Assembly (NCBI RefSeq): GCF_900114315.1
Contig: NZ_FOSQ01000007.1
Span: 98,282 to 162,281, forward strand
Direction of reading: 5' to 3'
DNA from: Falsiroseomonas stagni DSM 19981
GTDB taxonomy: Bacteria > Pseudomonadota > Alphaproteobacteria > Acetobacterales > Acetobacteraceae
DNA length: 64,000 nt
Shown: positions 25,511-34,032 of the stretch, one piece after another
Numbering within the stretch: position 1 is the stretch's first letter
Layout: every line of letters starts with the position of its first letter
The notes under the pieces: model-generated
Database searches by the model: none
Seen by the model: the letters and a program-made list of their open reading frames with translations, nothing else
What the model was told of the DNA's origin: nothing
Translations under genes and position numbers: made by a program

Positions 25511-26742
25511 GCCGCGAGGGCATCCTTGATGAAGCGGCCATCCTGCATGATGGCGGACAGGTGCTTCCCCTGCCCCGTCAGCAGCGACAGGTCGGCCAGC
25601 GGATCGCCATCCACCACGACCAGATCGGCGAAGGCGCCGGGCGCGATGGTGCCGATCTTGCCTTCCATGCGCAGCAGCTTCGCGGCGTGGACGGTGGTGG
25701 AGCGGATGACCTCCATCGCCGGCAGCACGCGGCCGCGGATGACGAATTCCTCCGACTGGTGGCGATGCATCTCGCCCAGCAGATCGGTGCCGAAGGCCAT
25801 GGTCAGGCCCGCGCGCTGCATCTTCTCCAGGCTCTCCAGCCCCGCCAGGCGGACCGTGTCGATCTTGGCGACACTCTCGGCGCCGAGGCCGAGGGAGGCG
25901 CCCTCGATCTTCAGGTATTCGTAGGTGACGAGGGTCGGGCAGGCGATGGCGCCGGCATCGGCGGCCTTCCTGGCCGTCTTCTCCTCGATCAGGTTGCAGT
26001 GTTCCAGGGACAGGACGCCGCATTCCACGGCGCGGTCGATCGCCTGGTCGGTGTAGAGGTGGGCTGCGACATAGGTCTGCGCCATATCCGCCTCCTCCAC
26101 CGCCGCGCGGATCTCATCCTTCGAGTAGCCGAGGAAGGCGATGGGGTCGGTCGGCGATGCGACACCGCCATTGGCCATGATCTTGATGTAATCGGCGCCG
26201 GCCTTGATCTCCTCCCGGCACGCGCGCCGCACGGCGTCCACGCCATCGGCGATCCGGCCGAGGCAGCCGAGGCGCGCTTCCAGATAGGCCATGTCGCGGC
26301 TGTCATACCGCCCGCGGCCGTCGCTGTGGCCGCCGGTGGCGGAGAGCGCCTTGCCGCAGATCACCATGCGCGGTGCGTCGAAATGCATCTCGTCCCGCGC
26401 CTGGCGCAGGCCCTGGGTGGCGCCGCCGAGGTCGCGGATGGTGGTGAAGCCGCGCATCAGCATGGCGTTCATGATCTTGGAGGCCCGGAAGGCGACGACC
26501 GCATCCGGCAGCAGCGCGTGGCGCGCCAGGTTCACCTCGCTCGCGATCACATGCACATGGGCGTCGATCAGCCCCGGCATCAGCGTGCGGCCCTTGAGGT
26601 CGATCACCCGGGCGGTGCTGCTGGCGATGGGCTTGTCGGAAACCTCGCGGATCGTGCCACCCTCCACCAGCACATGGCCCTCGATCCCGCCATCGACGCG
26701 GCCATCGAGGATTCGGGCATTGGTGAAGATGGTGGCGGACAT
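25507..26742 (-). CDS. Amidohydrolase family protein (imidazolonepropionase/prolidase-like)
   Basis: 411 residues, complete metal-dependent amidohydrolase: HxH in LIDAHVHV near residue 60, the lysine of ADYIKIMANGG near 190, histidines in AAHLYTD and SLEHCN near 230-250, and the aspartate in FGTDLLG near 325. N- and C-terminal beta strands form the usual composite sandwich. It leads the operon with the two NodB-like proteins, so the trio may open and deamidate a cyclic amide or ureide. The substrate is an inference only. Confidence 0.9.
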   Translation of the reverse strand: MSATIFTNARILDGRVDGGIEGHVLVEGGTIREVSDKPIASSTARVIDLKGRTLMPGLIDAHVHVIASEVNLARHALLPDAVVAFRASKIMNAMLMRGFTTIRDLGGATQGLRQARDEMHFDAPRMVICGKALSATGGHSDGRGRYDSRDMAYLEARLGCLGRIADGVDAVRRACREEIKAGADYIKIMANGGVASPTDPIAFLGYSKDEIRAAVEEADMAQTYVAAHLYTDQAIDRAVECGVLSLEHCNLIEEKTARKAADAGAIACPTLVTYEYLKIEGASLGLGAESVAKIDTVRLAGLESLEKMQRAGLTMAFGTDLLGEMHRHQSEEFVIRGRVLPAMEVIRSTTVHAAKLLRMEGKIGTIAPGAFADLVVVDGDPLADLSLLTGQGKHLSAIMQDGRFIKDALAA

Positions 26743-26818
26743 GCTAGACCCCTGCTGGATGCGGCGCGGAGGCTAGCCCGGAACCGGCCGCGCCGACCAT
26801 ACCCGGGGGAGCCGATCC

Positions 26819-27088
26819 ATGGACCGCACCGCCTTCGAAGCCGCCCTGGCGCGCGACGGCTATACCGAGACGGTGGAGCGGACCCTGCCGCCGGATGAGG
26901 CGACGCCCGACCATACCCACCCCTTCGATGCGCGGCTGCTGATCCTGTCCGGCACGCTGACCTATGGCACCGGGGAGAGCCGCCGCGCCTACCAGGCGGG
27001 CGAGAGCTTCGAGGTCGCGCGCGGCACGCTGCACGCGGAAATCGCGGGGCCGGCGGGCGCGTCCTATCTGGCGGGGCGGCGGCGCTAG
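26819..27088 (+). CDS. Small cupin-domain protein
   Basis: 89 residues forming one cupin barrel: TPDHTHPFDARLLILSGTLTYG near 30-50 holds the two metal histidines and the glutamate position is replaced by aspartate/alanine; AGESFEVARGTLHAEIAG supplies motif 2 with its histidine. Single-domain cupins of this size are often sensors, isomerases or dioxygenase relatives. Divergent from the amidohydrolase and overlapping the ligase stop by 4 nt in convergent orientation. Confidence 0.82.
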   Translation: MDRTAFEAALARDGYTETVERTLPPDEATPDHTHPFDARLLILSGTLTYGTGESRRAYQAGESFEVARGTLHAEIAGPAGASYLAGRRR

Positions 27089-28647
27089 AACCCCACTCCT
27101 TCCGCCTCCAGCCGCGCCTTCACCAGGTTCTTCGGCACCTTGCCGTAGCCCGATTTCGGCAGCGCGTCCCAGACCACCACCCGCAGCGGCTGCTTGTAGC
27201 GGGCGATGCGGTCCCGCAGATGGGCCAGCACCGCGGCTTCCTCCACCGCCATGCCGGGGCGGGGCACGACGCAGGCGATTCCGGCCTCCCCCCATTTCGG
27301 ATGCGGCATGCCCACCATGGCGCATTCCGCCACCGCCGGATGGGTCAGGATCGCTTCCTCGGCCTCCCGCGGATAGACGTTCGATCCGCCGGAGATGAAC
27401 ATGTCCGACGCCCGGCCGGTGATGAACAGGAACCCCCGCGCATCCATCCGGCCGAGATCGCCGGTGTGGAACCAGCCACCGGCGAAGGCCTTGGCGTTGG
27501 CGGCGTCATTCTCGAAATAGCCGGCGAAGACGGCGGGGCCGCGGACGCAGATCTCCCCGATCCTGTCGGGCGGCAGGCGCGTGCCGTCCTCGCCGAGGAT
27601 CGCGACCTCCATGCCCGTGCGGGGCGCGCCGCAACTGCCGGCATTATCCGGGACATGCTGGTCCGGCCGCAGCACGGTGATGTTCCCCGTGACCTCGCCG
27701 AGGCCGAAATACTGCACCAGGCAGGGGCCGAGCTTCGCCAGCGCTTCCTGCTGGTCGGCGTCATACATCGGCGCGCCGGCATAGATGACGTGGCGCAGCG
27801 AGGCATGGTCGTGCCGGTCCACCGCGGGGTCACGGACCAGCGCGGTCAGGATGGTGGGGACGGTGAACATGTTGGAGACGCGGTGTTCCTCCACCAGCGC
27901 CCAGGCCTCCGCCGGATCGAATTTCTCCCCGGCCAGCAGCACGGAACGGGCGCCGCGCGCGACCTGCGCCAGCGCATGGATGCCGGCGCCGTGCGACAGC
28001 GGCGCGACCACGAGCGAGGCGTCATGCTCCGTCGTGCCCGGCATCAGATCCGCCAGGTGGTTCGTGACGACGAAGGCCATGTGCCCATGCGTCAGCACCG
28101 CCGCCTTGGGCCGGCCGGTGGTGCCGGAGGTGTAGAAGAACCAGCAGGGATCATCGTAGCCGACAGCGGCCTCATGGTCCGGCGGCGGCGGAACCGCGCC
28201 GGCGAGCAGCGTCTCGTAATCCTGCTCCCCCGGCCCCGCATCGCCGACCGCGACCACGGCGCGCAGATGCGGCGATGCCGCGCGCACCGCCGCGGCGTGC
28301 CCCGCGAAACCCGCATCGCGGATCATCACCACGGCGCGGGAGGAGGTGGCGAGGTAGGTCACCTCCGCCGGTGTCAGCCGGAAATTCGTCGGCACCCAGA
28401 CGGCGCCGGCCTTGAAGCAGGCCCACATCGTCTCGAACATCGCGTTGGTGTTGCGGGAATGGACCAGCACGCGGTCGCCCTTGCCGACGCCAAGGTCGCG
28501 CAGCGCCACCGCCAGCCGGTCCACCCGCGCATCGAGCGCCGCCCAGCTCCAGGCCCGCGCGCCCCAGACCAGCGCAATCGAGCCGGGCACGCGCCGCGCC
28601 GTCTGCGTCAGCAGGCGCCCGAGATTGGCCGCATTCGCGTGTCCCAC
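27085..28647 (-). CDS. AMP-dependent acyl-CoA synthetase/ligase (class I adenylate-forming)
   Basis: 520 residues from the GTG at 28647, which has GGAGG 5 nt upstream. Adenylation motifs: YTSGTTGRPKAAVLTH near residue 165, YFGLGEVTGN near 290, GWFHTGDLGRMD near 385 and the C-terminal lysine in KSGYGKVPKNLV near 505. It should activate a carboxylic acid with ATP and load it onto CoA in the cytoplasm. It lies 38 nt downstream of the FMN glutamate-synthase-like gene. The acid is unknown; medium-chain or aromatic acids are typical. Confidence 0.92.
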   Translation of the reverse strand: MGHANAANLGRLLTQTARRVPGSIALVWGARAWSWAALDARVDRLAVALRDLGVGKGDRVLVHSRNTNAMFETMWACFKAGAVWVPTNFRLTPAEVTYLATSSRAVVMIRDAGFAGHAAAVRAASPHLRAVVAVGDAGPGEQDYETLLAGAVPPPPDHEAAVGYDDPCWFFYTSGTTGRPKAAVLTHGHMAFVVTNHLADLMPGTTEHDASLVVAPLSHGAGIHALAQVARGARSVLLAGEKFDPAEAWALVEEHRVSNMFTVPTILTALVRDPAVDRHDHASLRHVIYAGAPMYDADQQEALAKLGPCLVQYFGLGEVTGNITVLRPDQHVPDNAGSCGAPRTGMEVAILGEDGTRLPPDRIGEICVRGPAVFAGYFENDAANAKAFAGGWFHTGDLGRMDARGFLFITGRASDMFISGGSNVYPREAEEAILTHPAVAECAMVGMPHPKWGEAGIACVVPRPGMAVEEAAVLAHLRDRIARYKQPLRVVVWDALPKSGYGKVPKNLVKARLEAEGVGF

Positions 28648-28685
28648 GCTGTCCTCCCCGCCTGTTGCCGGCAGGGCAGAGTAGC

Positions 28686-30314
28686 CTAGGCCATCGCCCT
28701 TGCCACCCGCCGCGGCGCGAAGCTTCCGGCATCCGCCATGGCCCAGGCATCGCGGAAGCGCGGATCGTCGCAGCCCCGCAGCAGCGCGCCATCCTCCAGG
28801 CGGGGGAACAATTCGGCGAAGCTGCGCACATCCTGGCCGGAGACGCGGCGCATGAAGTGTTCGGGCCGCAATTGGCTTGGATGGTCGAGGCCCGCGGCCG
28901 CCACCATGTCGCCCAGCGCCTCCAGCGTCGCGGCATGGAACTGGCGCACGCGCGTCGCCTTGTCCGGCACCAGCAGCGCGCGGCTGCGCGTTGGGTCCTG
29001 CGTCGCGACGCCGGTCGGGCAGCGATCCGTGTGGCAGGAGAGCGACTGGATGCAGCCCAGCGCGAACATGAAGCCCCGCGCCGAATTGCACCAATCCGCG
29101 CCCAGCGCCATGGCCCGAGCCATGTCGAAGCCGCTGGCGATCTTGCCGCTGGCGCCGATCCGCACGCGGTCCCGCAGGCCGACGCCGATGAGCGCGTTGT
29201 GGACGAAGTCCAGCCCCTCCCGCATCGGCATGCCGATATGGTCCATGAACTCCAGCGGCGCCGCGCCCGTGCCGCCCTCCGCCCCATCCACCACGATGAA
29301 ATCGGGGGTGATGCCGGTCTCCAGCATCGCCTTGCAGATCGCGAGGAACTCCCAGCGATGCCCGATGCAGAGCTTGAAGCCCGCGGGCTTGCCGCCGGAC
29401 AGGCGCCGCATCTCCGCGATGAAGCGCATCATCTCGATGGGCGTGGAGAAGGCGGAATGGCTGGGGGGAGAGACGCAATCCGTGCCGATCGGCACGCCGC
29501 GGGTCAGCGCGATCTCCGCCGTCACCTTGGCGCCGGGCAGCACGCCGCCATGGCCGGGCTTGGCACCCTGGCTGAGCTTCAGCTCCACCATCCTGACCTG
29601 GTCGCTGGCCGCGACCTTCGCGAACAATTCCGGGGAGAAGCTGCCATCCGGGTTGCGGGCGCTGAAATAGCCAGACCCGATTTCCCAGATCAGGTCGCCG
29701 CCATGTTCCTTGTGATGCGGGCTGAGGCCGCCCTCCCCCGTGTCATGCGCGAAGCCGCCATCGCGCGCGCCCTTGTTCAGCGCCTTGATGGCGTTGGCCG
29801 AGAGGCTGCCGAACGACATGGCGGAGATGTTGAGCAGCGAACTCGCATAGGGCTTCGCGCAATCCGGCCCGCCGATGACCACCCGCGGCGCTTGATGCGC
29901 CGGCGGCTTCGCGGCCATGGAGTGCTGCAGCCATTCGAACCCGTTCTGGTAGACGTCGTACTGGGTGCCGAAGGGGCGCTTGTCCAGCTGCATCTTGGCG
30001 CGCTGGTAGACCACCGCGCGCTTGTCGCGGCTGAAGGGCGTGCCGTGCTTCTCATCCTCGAAGAAATACTGCCGCATCTCCGGCCGGATGCTTTCCAGGA
30101 TGAAGCGGAGATGCGCGGCGATGGGGTAGTTGCGCAGTACGGCATGGGTGGGGTGGAACAGGTCCCGCAGCCCCAGCGCCGCCAGGCCGCCCGTGACGGC
30201 CAGCGCCACCGCCGGCCAGAAGCCCGGCCAGGCCAGCAGCGAAATCGCCGACAGCCCCGCGCCCCCCAGCGCCAGGGCCAGGGGGATGAAGCGGGCATGG
30301 GGCAGGCGGGGCAT
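28686..30314 (-). CDS. Membrane-anchored FMN-binding glutamate-synthase-family protein
   Basis: 542 residues from the ATG at 30314 with GAGG upstream. Two hydrophobic segments in residues 6-55 anchor it. Then comes the GltB FMN barrel: NISAMSFGSLSANAIKALNKGA near 155, DTGEGGLSPHH, KLSQGAKPGHGG near 235, VVDGAEGGTGAAP near 335 and the three cysteines of CHTDRCPTGV and the upstream Cys near 415 that would hold a 3Fe-4S cluster. It lacks the glutaminase domain of true glutamate synthase, like other archaeal-type GltB2 proteins, whose role in bacteria is unsettled. Confidence 0.9.
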   Translation of the reverse strand: MPRLPHARFIPLALALGGAGLSAISLLAWPGFWPAVALAVTGGLAALGLRDLFHPTHAVLRNYPIAAHLRFILESIRPEMRQYFFEDEKHGTPFSRDKRAVVYQRAKMQLDKRPFGTQYDVYQNGFEWLQHSMAAKPPAHQAPRVVIGGPDCAKPYASSLLNISAMSFGSLSANAIKALNKGARDGGFAHDTGEGGLSPHHKEHGGDLIWEIGSGYFSARNPDGSFSPELFAKVAASDQVRMVELKLSQGAKPGHGGVLPGAKVTAEIALTRGVPIGTDCVSPPSHSAFSTPIEMMRFIAEMRRLSGGKPAGFKLCIGHRWEFLAICKAMLETGITPDFIVVDGAEGGTGAAPLEFMDHIGMPMREGLDFVHNALIGVGLRDRVRIGASGKIASGFDMARAMALGADWCNSARGFMFALGCIQSLSCHTDRCPTGVATQDPTRSRALLVPDKATRVRQFHAATLEALGDMVAAAGLDHPSQLRPEHFMRRVSGQDVRSFAELFPRLEDGALLRGCDDPRFRDAWAMADAGSFAPRRVARAMA

Positions 30315-30381
30315 GGGCGCGTCCTCGATTCGCCTCAGTCTATTCGCGAACCGCAACCCAAGTGTTACGGCCGCGATGACA

Positions 30382-32112
30382 TCACACCGGCCGGTCGCCC
30401 TTGGTTACCTTCAGCGTCCGGTTATCCGCCGCCGGCAGCATCTTGGCCGGGTCGCGCGTGACGACGATGTCCAGCACCGTCGGCGTGTCCGTGTTCTCCA
30501 GCCCTGCCCGGATGGCGTCGCCGAGCCTCTCCGGGTCCTCCACCCGGATCCCCTGGCAGCCCATGGCGTCGGCGATGTTCGCGTAGTTCATCTCCACCAG
30601 GTCGGAGGACTGGTAGTTGCCATGCCCGAAGACCGCGTGCTGCAACGCCTTCACATAGCCGCTGGCCGCGTTGTTGAAGATGCAGGCGACGATGGGCGCG
30701 CCGACGCGCCGCGCCGTCTCCAGGTCGCCCATCGACATGTTGAAGCCGCCATCACCCGTCAGCGACACGACGCGGCGCTTCGACCCCACGCCGATCTGCG
30801 CCCCGATGCCACCCGGCACGCCATAGCCGATGGAAGCGAAGCCGCGATCCGCCACGAACCCCCTGCCCGCCCGCTTGGTGTCGAAGAGCAGCCCGCCCCA
30901 ATGCCCGGCGAAGCCGCCATCCGCCACCAGCACGGCGTCGTCGGGAAGGATCTTGTTCAACTCGCCCATCAGGCGGCCGACATTGATCGGGCTTTCCACG
31001 CTCTCCAGCCGGTCCCGCGCGCTGTCCAGCCAGGTGGCCATGCGCTTCGGCACCTCCGCGCACCAGGCCGCGCGGCGGTCCGTGCGCGGGCCGAGTTCGG
31101 CCAGCAGATCCTCCAGCCCGCAGCGGGCATCGCCGACGAGCGCGACATCCTGCCGCGTCGTCCGCCCGATCTCCTCCGCCACGATGTCGAGGTGGATCAG
31201 CGGCACGCCCGCCGGCATCAGGGTGAAGCGCTTGGTCGCGATCTCCCCCAGCTTGCAGCCCACCACCAGCAGGCAGTCGCTCATCCCGATCAAATCATTG
31301 GCGATGCGCGAATAGCGGCCAAAGACGCCGGCGGAGAGCGCGTGGTTGCAGCCGATCGCGCCCTTGCCGGACATGGTGTGCGCCACCGGGATGCCCTGTG
31401 CCTCCGCCAGCGCCAGCAGCGCCTCCGACGCCTCGCTGATATGCACGCCGCCGCCAGCCAGGATCAGCGGGCGTTCGGCCTTGGCCAGCAGCGCCGCGGC
31501 GCGGGCCAGGTCGTCCCGCGCGGGGCGGGAACGGCGTGCCTGCGCCTTCAGTGTGCCGGGGTCGATCCAGAAATCGCCGGCGTCGAAATCATGCTCGCCA
31601 TGGGCGATATCCTCCGGCACCGCCAGCAGCACCGGGCCAGGACGGCCGGAGGTCGCAACGGCGAAGGCGCGGCGCAGGTGTTCGGGGATGCGGGAGATGA
31701 CCTCGACGCGGATCGCCTCCTTCACCAGGGGCCGCAGCACGTCGAATTGCCGCGCCTCCTGCGTCATGTTCTTCCAGGCGTGCTGGCGGTTGGCGTCGCC
31801 GATGATGGCGACCATGGGCATGCCCGCGTTGAACGCCTCCGCCAGTCCCGTCGCCAGATTCGTCGCACCCGGGCCGAGCGTGCCATCCACCAGGCCGGGC
31901 CGGTTGGTGACGCGCGCATAGGCATCCGCCGCGAAGGCCCCGCAGCGTTCGTCGTTGATGAGGTAGTGCTGCACCTTCAGCACCCGGCACGCCTCGTAGA
32001 AGGGCAGCAACTGGAAACCGCCCATGCCGAACATCGGGCCGCTCTCATGCAGCTTGAGCATCTCCGCGAGTGCGGCGCCGCCGGTCATGCGGCGGGTGGC
32101 ATTGGCAGTCAT
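30382..32112 (-). CDS. Thiamine-pyrophosphate-requiring enzyme (acetolactate-synthase/benzoylformate-decarboxylase type)
   Basis: 576 residues with all three TPP-enzyme domains. The catalytic glutamate is in NDERCGAFAADAYAR near residue 55; GTLGPGATNLATG follows near 80; the TPP-magnesium motif is TGDGGFNMSMGDLETA to FNN near 440-470. A typical acetolactate synthase would make branched-chain precursors, but there is no small subunit gene here. A catabolic decarboxylase or carboligase is equally likely. The ATG at 32112 shares one base with the upstream stop (TGATG), so it is translationally coupled to the SHGG/DAGIG gene. Confidence 0.9.
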   Translation of the reverse strand: MTANATRRMTGGAALAEMLKLHESGPMFGMGGFQLLPFYEACRVLKVQHYLINDERCGAFAADAYARVTNRPGLVDGTLGPGATNLATGLAEAFNAGMPMVAIIGDANRQHAWKNMTQEARQFDVLRPLVKEAIRVEVISRIPEHLRRAFAVATSGRPGPVLLAVPEDIAHGEHDFDAGDFWIDPGTLKAQARRSRPARDDLARAAALLAKAERPLILAGGGVHISEASEALLALAEAQGIPVAHTMSGKGAIGCNHALSAGVFGRYSRIANDLIGMSDCLLVVGCKLGEIATKRFTLMPAGVPLIHLDIVAEEIGRTTRQDVALVGDARCGLEDLLAELGPRTDRRAAWCAEVPKRMATWLDSARDRLESVESPINVGRLMGELNKILPDDAVLVADGGFAGHWGGLLFDTKRAGRGFVADRGFASIGYGVPGGIGAQIGVGSKRRVVSLTGDGGFNMSMGDLETARRVGAPIVACIFNNAASGYVKALQHAVFGHGNYQSSDLVEMNYANIADAMGCQGIRVEDPERLGDAIRAGLENTDTPTVLDIVVTRDPAKMLPAADNRTLKVTKGDRPV

Positions 32113-32918
32113 CAATCGTGCTCCAGCATGGCGGCGACGAAGTCGCGCGCGGATTGTCCGATGCGGCCGCCGCGTTCGGCGGCCAGCGGATTGACGGCGG
32201 AGATGATGCCATCCCGCCAGGTGCTCATCCCGTCCCCGATCAGGGCGGTATCGGCGCCGACGGTGGCGCCGGCGATGCCGCGCGCCTGCAGCGCAGGGAG
32301 GCGGGAGATGCCTGCATCATCGATCCCGATGCCGGCATCGTTGTAGAGCGCGGCGCGCACCGCGGCCTTCACCGCCGTCTCCGGCCGCCCGCCCAGCAGC
32401 CCGCCATGCGATCCGGTGACGACGATGTGCCCGGCATCGCCCGGCCCGACCAGGCCGTTCGAATCGAGCGCGAAGACCCGCATGGCGCCGCGCCCCGGCA
32501 ATTCGTGCCGCGCCTCTCCCATCCCGCCGACCTCGGGCGCCGCCGGCAGGCGGGCGGACTCGAGCAGCGCCATCGCCGCCCTGCATCCCATGCCCGGCGC
32601 CAGGCCCAGCGCGGCCGCGGGCGCGTTGACGAAGCTCAGGACACCGCGCGCCATCATGTCCGCGCCATCGCCGATGCGCGCCGTGCGGAAACCGACCGTG
32701 GCGCCCGGCACGCCATGCCCCGCCAGCCAGTCCAGCCCGCCGATCCCCGCGCCGTCCCGGCCGATCCCGGCATCATGCAGCACCACCGCGGACACGCCCG
32801 CGCGCGCCGCATACCAGGCGGCATAGACACCACCATGGCTGGCGCAGCAGGCGACACGACCCCGCGCGGCGGATGACAGCTGCGTAACGCTATCCAGGAC
32901 CAGCCTGCCGCCGTCCAT
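32112..32918 (-). CDS. Internally duplicated SHGG/DAGIG-domain protein of unknown function
   Basis: 268 residues with no leader or membrane segment. Two halves align to each other: residues about 8-118 and about 151-263. Each half has an (A/G)SHGG motif, then (H/N)DAGIGxDxAGI, a G(V/I)xGATVG turn, a (A)xIGDGxxxxxxGxxSxVN motif and an Ala-rich helix. The repeated Ser-His, Asp and Asn could be catalytic or metal-binding. I do not recognise a named family. The GGGGGAA site and ATG at 32918 give a clear start. It is the first gene of an operon with the TPP enzyme and probably the FMN protein. Confidence 0.75.
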   Translation of the reverse strand: MDGGRLVLDSVTQLSSAARGRVACCASHGGVYAAWYAARAGVSAVVLHDAGIGRDGAGIGGLDWLAGHGVPGATVGFRTARIGDGADMMARGVLSFVNAPAAALGLAPGMGCRAAMALLESARLPAAPEVGGMGEARHELPGRGAMRVFALDSNGLVGPGDAGHIVVTGSHGGLLGGRPETAVKAAVRAALYNDAGIGIDDAGISRLPALQARGIAGATVGADTALIGDGMSTWRDGIISAVNPLAAERGGRIGQSARDFVAAMLEHD

Positions 32919-33040
32919 GCTTCCCCCCGAACCGGGTGTTGACCACCCCGGCTTGATTCCTTCGCCCGCTCAAGCATCCTCCGCAAGCCCCCCGCATCGC
33001 GCCGGGGTGCCAAGGGCTACGGTTGGGGAAACGGAACCGG

Positions 33041-34030
33041 ATGACGAATACAGGCGGGGATAACCGCGCGCGGCTCATCACGCTCTACGGCACCATGTGC
33101 CGCATCCGTGCCTTCGAGGAGACGGCCCTGGCCGCCCACAAGGCGGGCGAGATCCCCGGGCCGCTTCATGTCTCGATCGGGCAGGAAGCCGTGGCCGCCG
33201 GGGTCTGCGGCAACCTCCGGCGGGATGACCGCATCACCTCCAACCATCGCGGCCACGGCCATGCGCTGGCCAAGGGGGCCGGCGTCTCCGGCATGATGGA
33301 GGAGCTGTTCGGCCGCGCCGGCGGGCATTGCCGGGGCAAGGGGGGCTCCATGCACATCGCCGATTTCAGCGTCGGCATGCTGGGCGCGAACGGCGTGGTG
33401 GCGGGGGGAATCCCCATCGCGGTGGGCGCCGCGCAGGGCATCAAGCTGCTGGGCGCGGACAGCATCGTCGCCTGCTTCTTCGGCGATGGCGCCATCAACC
33501 GCGGCCCGTTCCTGGAGGGGCTGAACTGGGCCGTACTGTACCGGCTGCCGGTGCTCTTCGTGTGCGAGGATAATGGCGTCGCCGCCTTCACCGCCACCGC
33601 CTCCGTCACCGCCGGCCCCGGCGTGGCGGCGCGGGCGCAGTCGCTCGGCGTGCCCTGCACAAGCGTGGACGGCAACGACGCCGCGGCGGTGGACGAAGCC
33701 GCTGCCCGGCTGGTGGCGGAGATCCGCGGCGGGTCCGGCCCCCGGCTGCTGCACGCCACCACCTATCGCATCACCGGCCACACCAGCAGCGACCCCGCCG
33801 CCTGGCGCGACCCCGCCGCGGTGGCGGCGGCGAAGGAGGCCGAGCCCATCGGCCGCCTCCGCGCCCGCCTGCTGGCGGAAGGCGTGCCCGCCGCGATGCT
33901 GGACGGCATCCAGGGGGAGGCCCGGGCCGAGATGACCCATGCGCGGGAGGATGCCCTCTCCGCCCCCTGGCCCGACCCGGCCATCGCCTGGGAAGACGTG
34001 CAGGATTGCGGCGCGGTGGAGGCGCATTGA
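33041..34030 (+). CDS. 2-oxoacid/acetoin dehydrogenase E1 component, alpha subunit
   Basis: 329 residues. TPP-binding motif FFGDGAINRGPFLEGLNWAV to CEDN near residues 150-180, with HRGHGHALAKG near 75 and CRGKGGSMHIAD near 105, the last being characteristic of acetoin or pyruvate dehydrogenase E1 alpha. It pairs with the beta subunit 2 nt downstream to decarboxylate a 2-oxoacid or acetoin and pass the acyl group to a lipoyl E2. No E2 or E3 gene follows, so these must be supplied from elsewhere or the pair works differently. Divergent from the SHGG/DAGIG gene. Confidence 0.9.
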   Translation: MTNTGGDNRARLITLYGTMCRIRAFEETALAAHKAGEIPGPLHVSIGQEAVAAGVCGNLRRDDRITSNHRGHGHALAKGAGVSGMMEELFGRAGGHCRGKGGSMHIADFSVGMLGANGVVAGGIPIAVGAAQGIKLLGADSIVACFFGDGAINRGPFLEGLNWAVLYRLPVLFVCEDNGVAAFTATASVTAGPGVAARAQSLGVPCTSVDGNDAAAVDEAAARLVAEIRGGSGPRLLHATTYRITGHTSSDPAAWRDPAAVAAAKEAEPIGRLRARLLAEGVPAAMLDGIQGEARAEMTHAREDALSAPWPDPAIAWEDVQDCGAVEAH

Positions 34031-34032
34031 CC

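Noticed and set aside
30130-32346. A 738-codon plus-strand open frame opposite the TPP enzyme.
   Set aside because: His/Arg-rich shadow sequence; the minus strand has complete TPP motifs.
32112-32918. Assignment of the SHGG/DAGIG protein to DUF1028.
   Set aside because: Size and gene context tempted it, but the DUF1028 opening and motifs as I recall them are absent, and the internal duplication is not a feature of that family.
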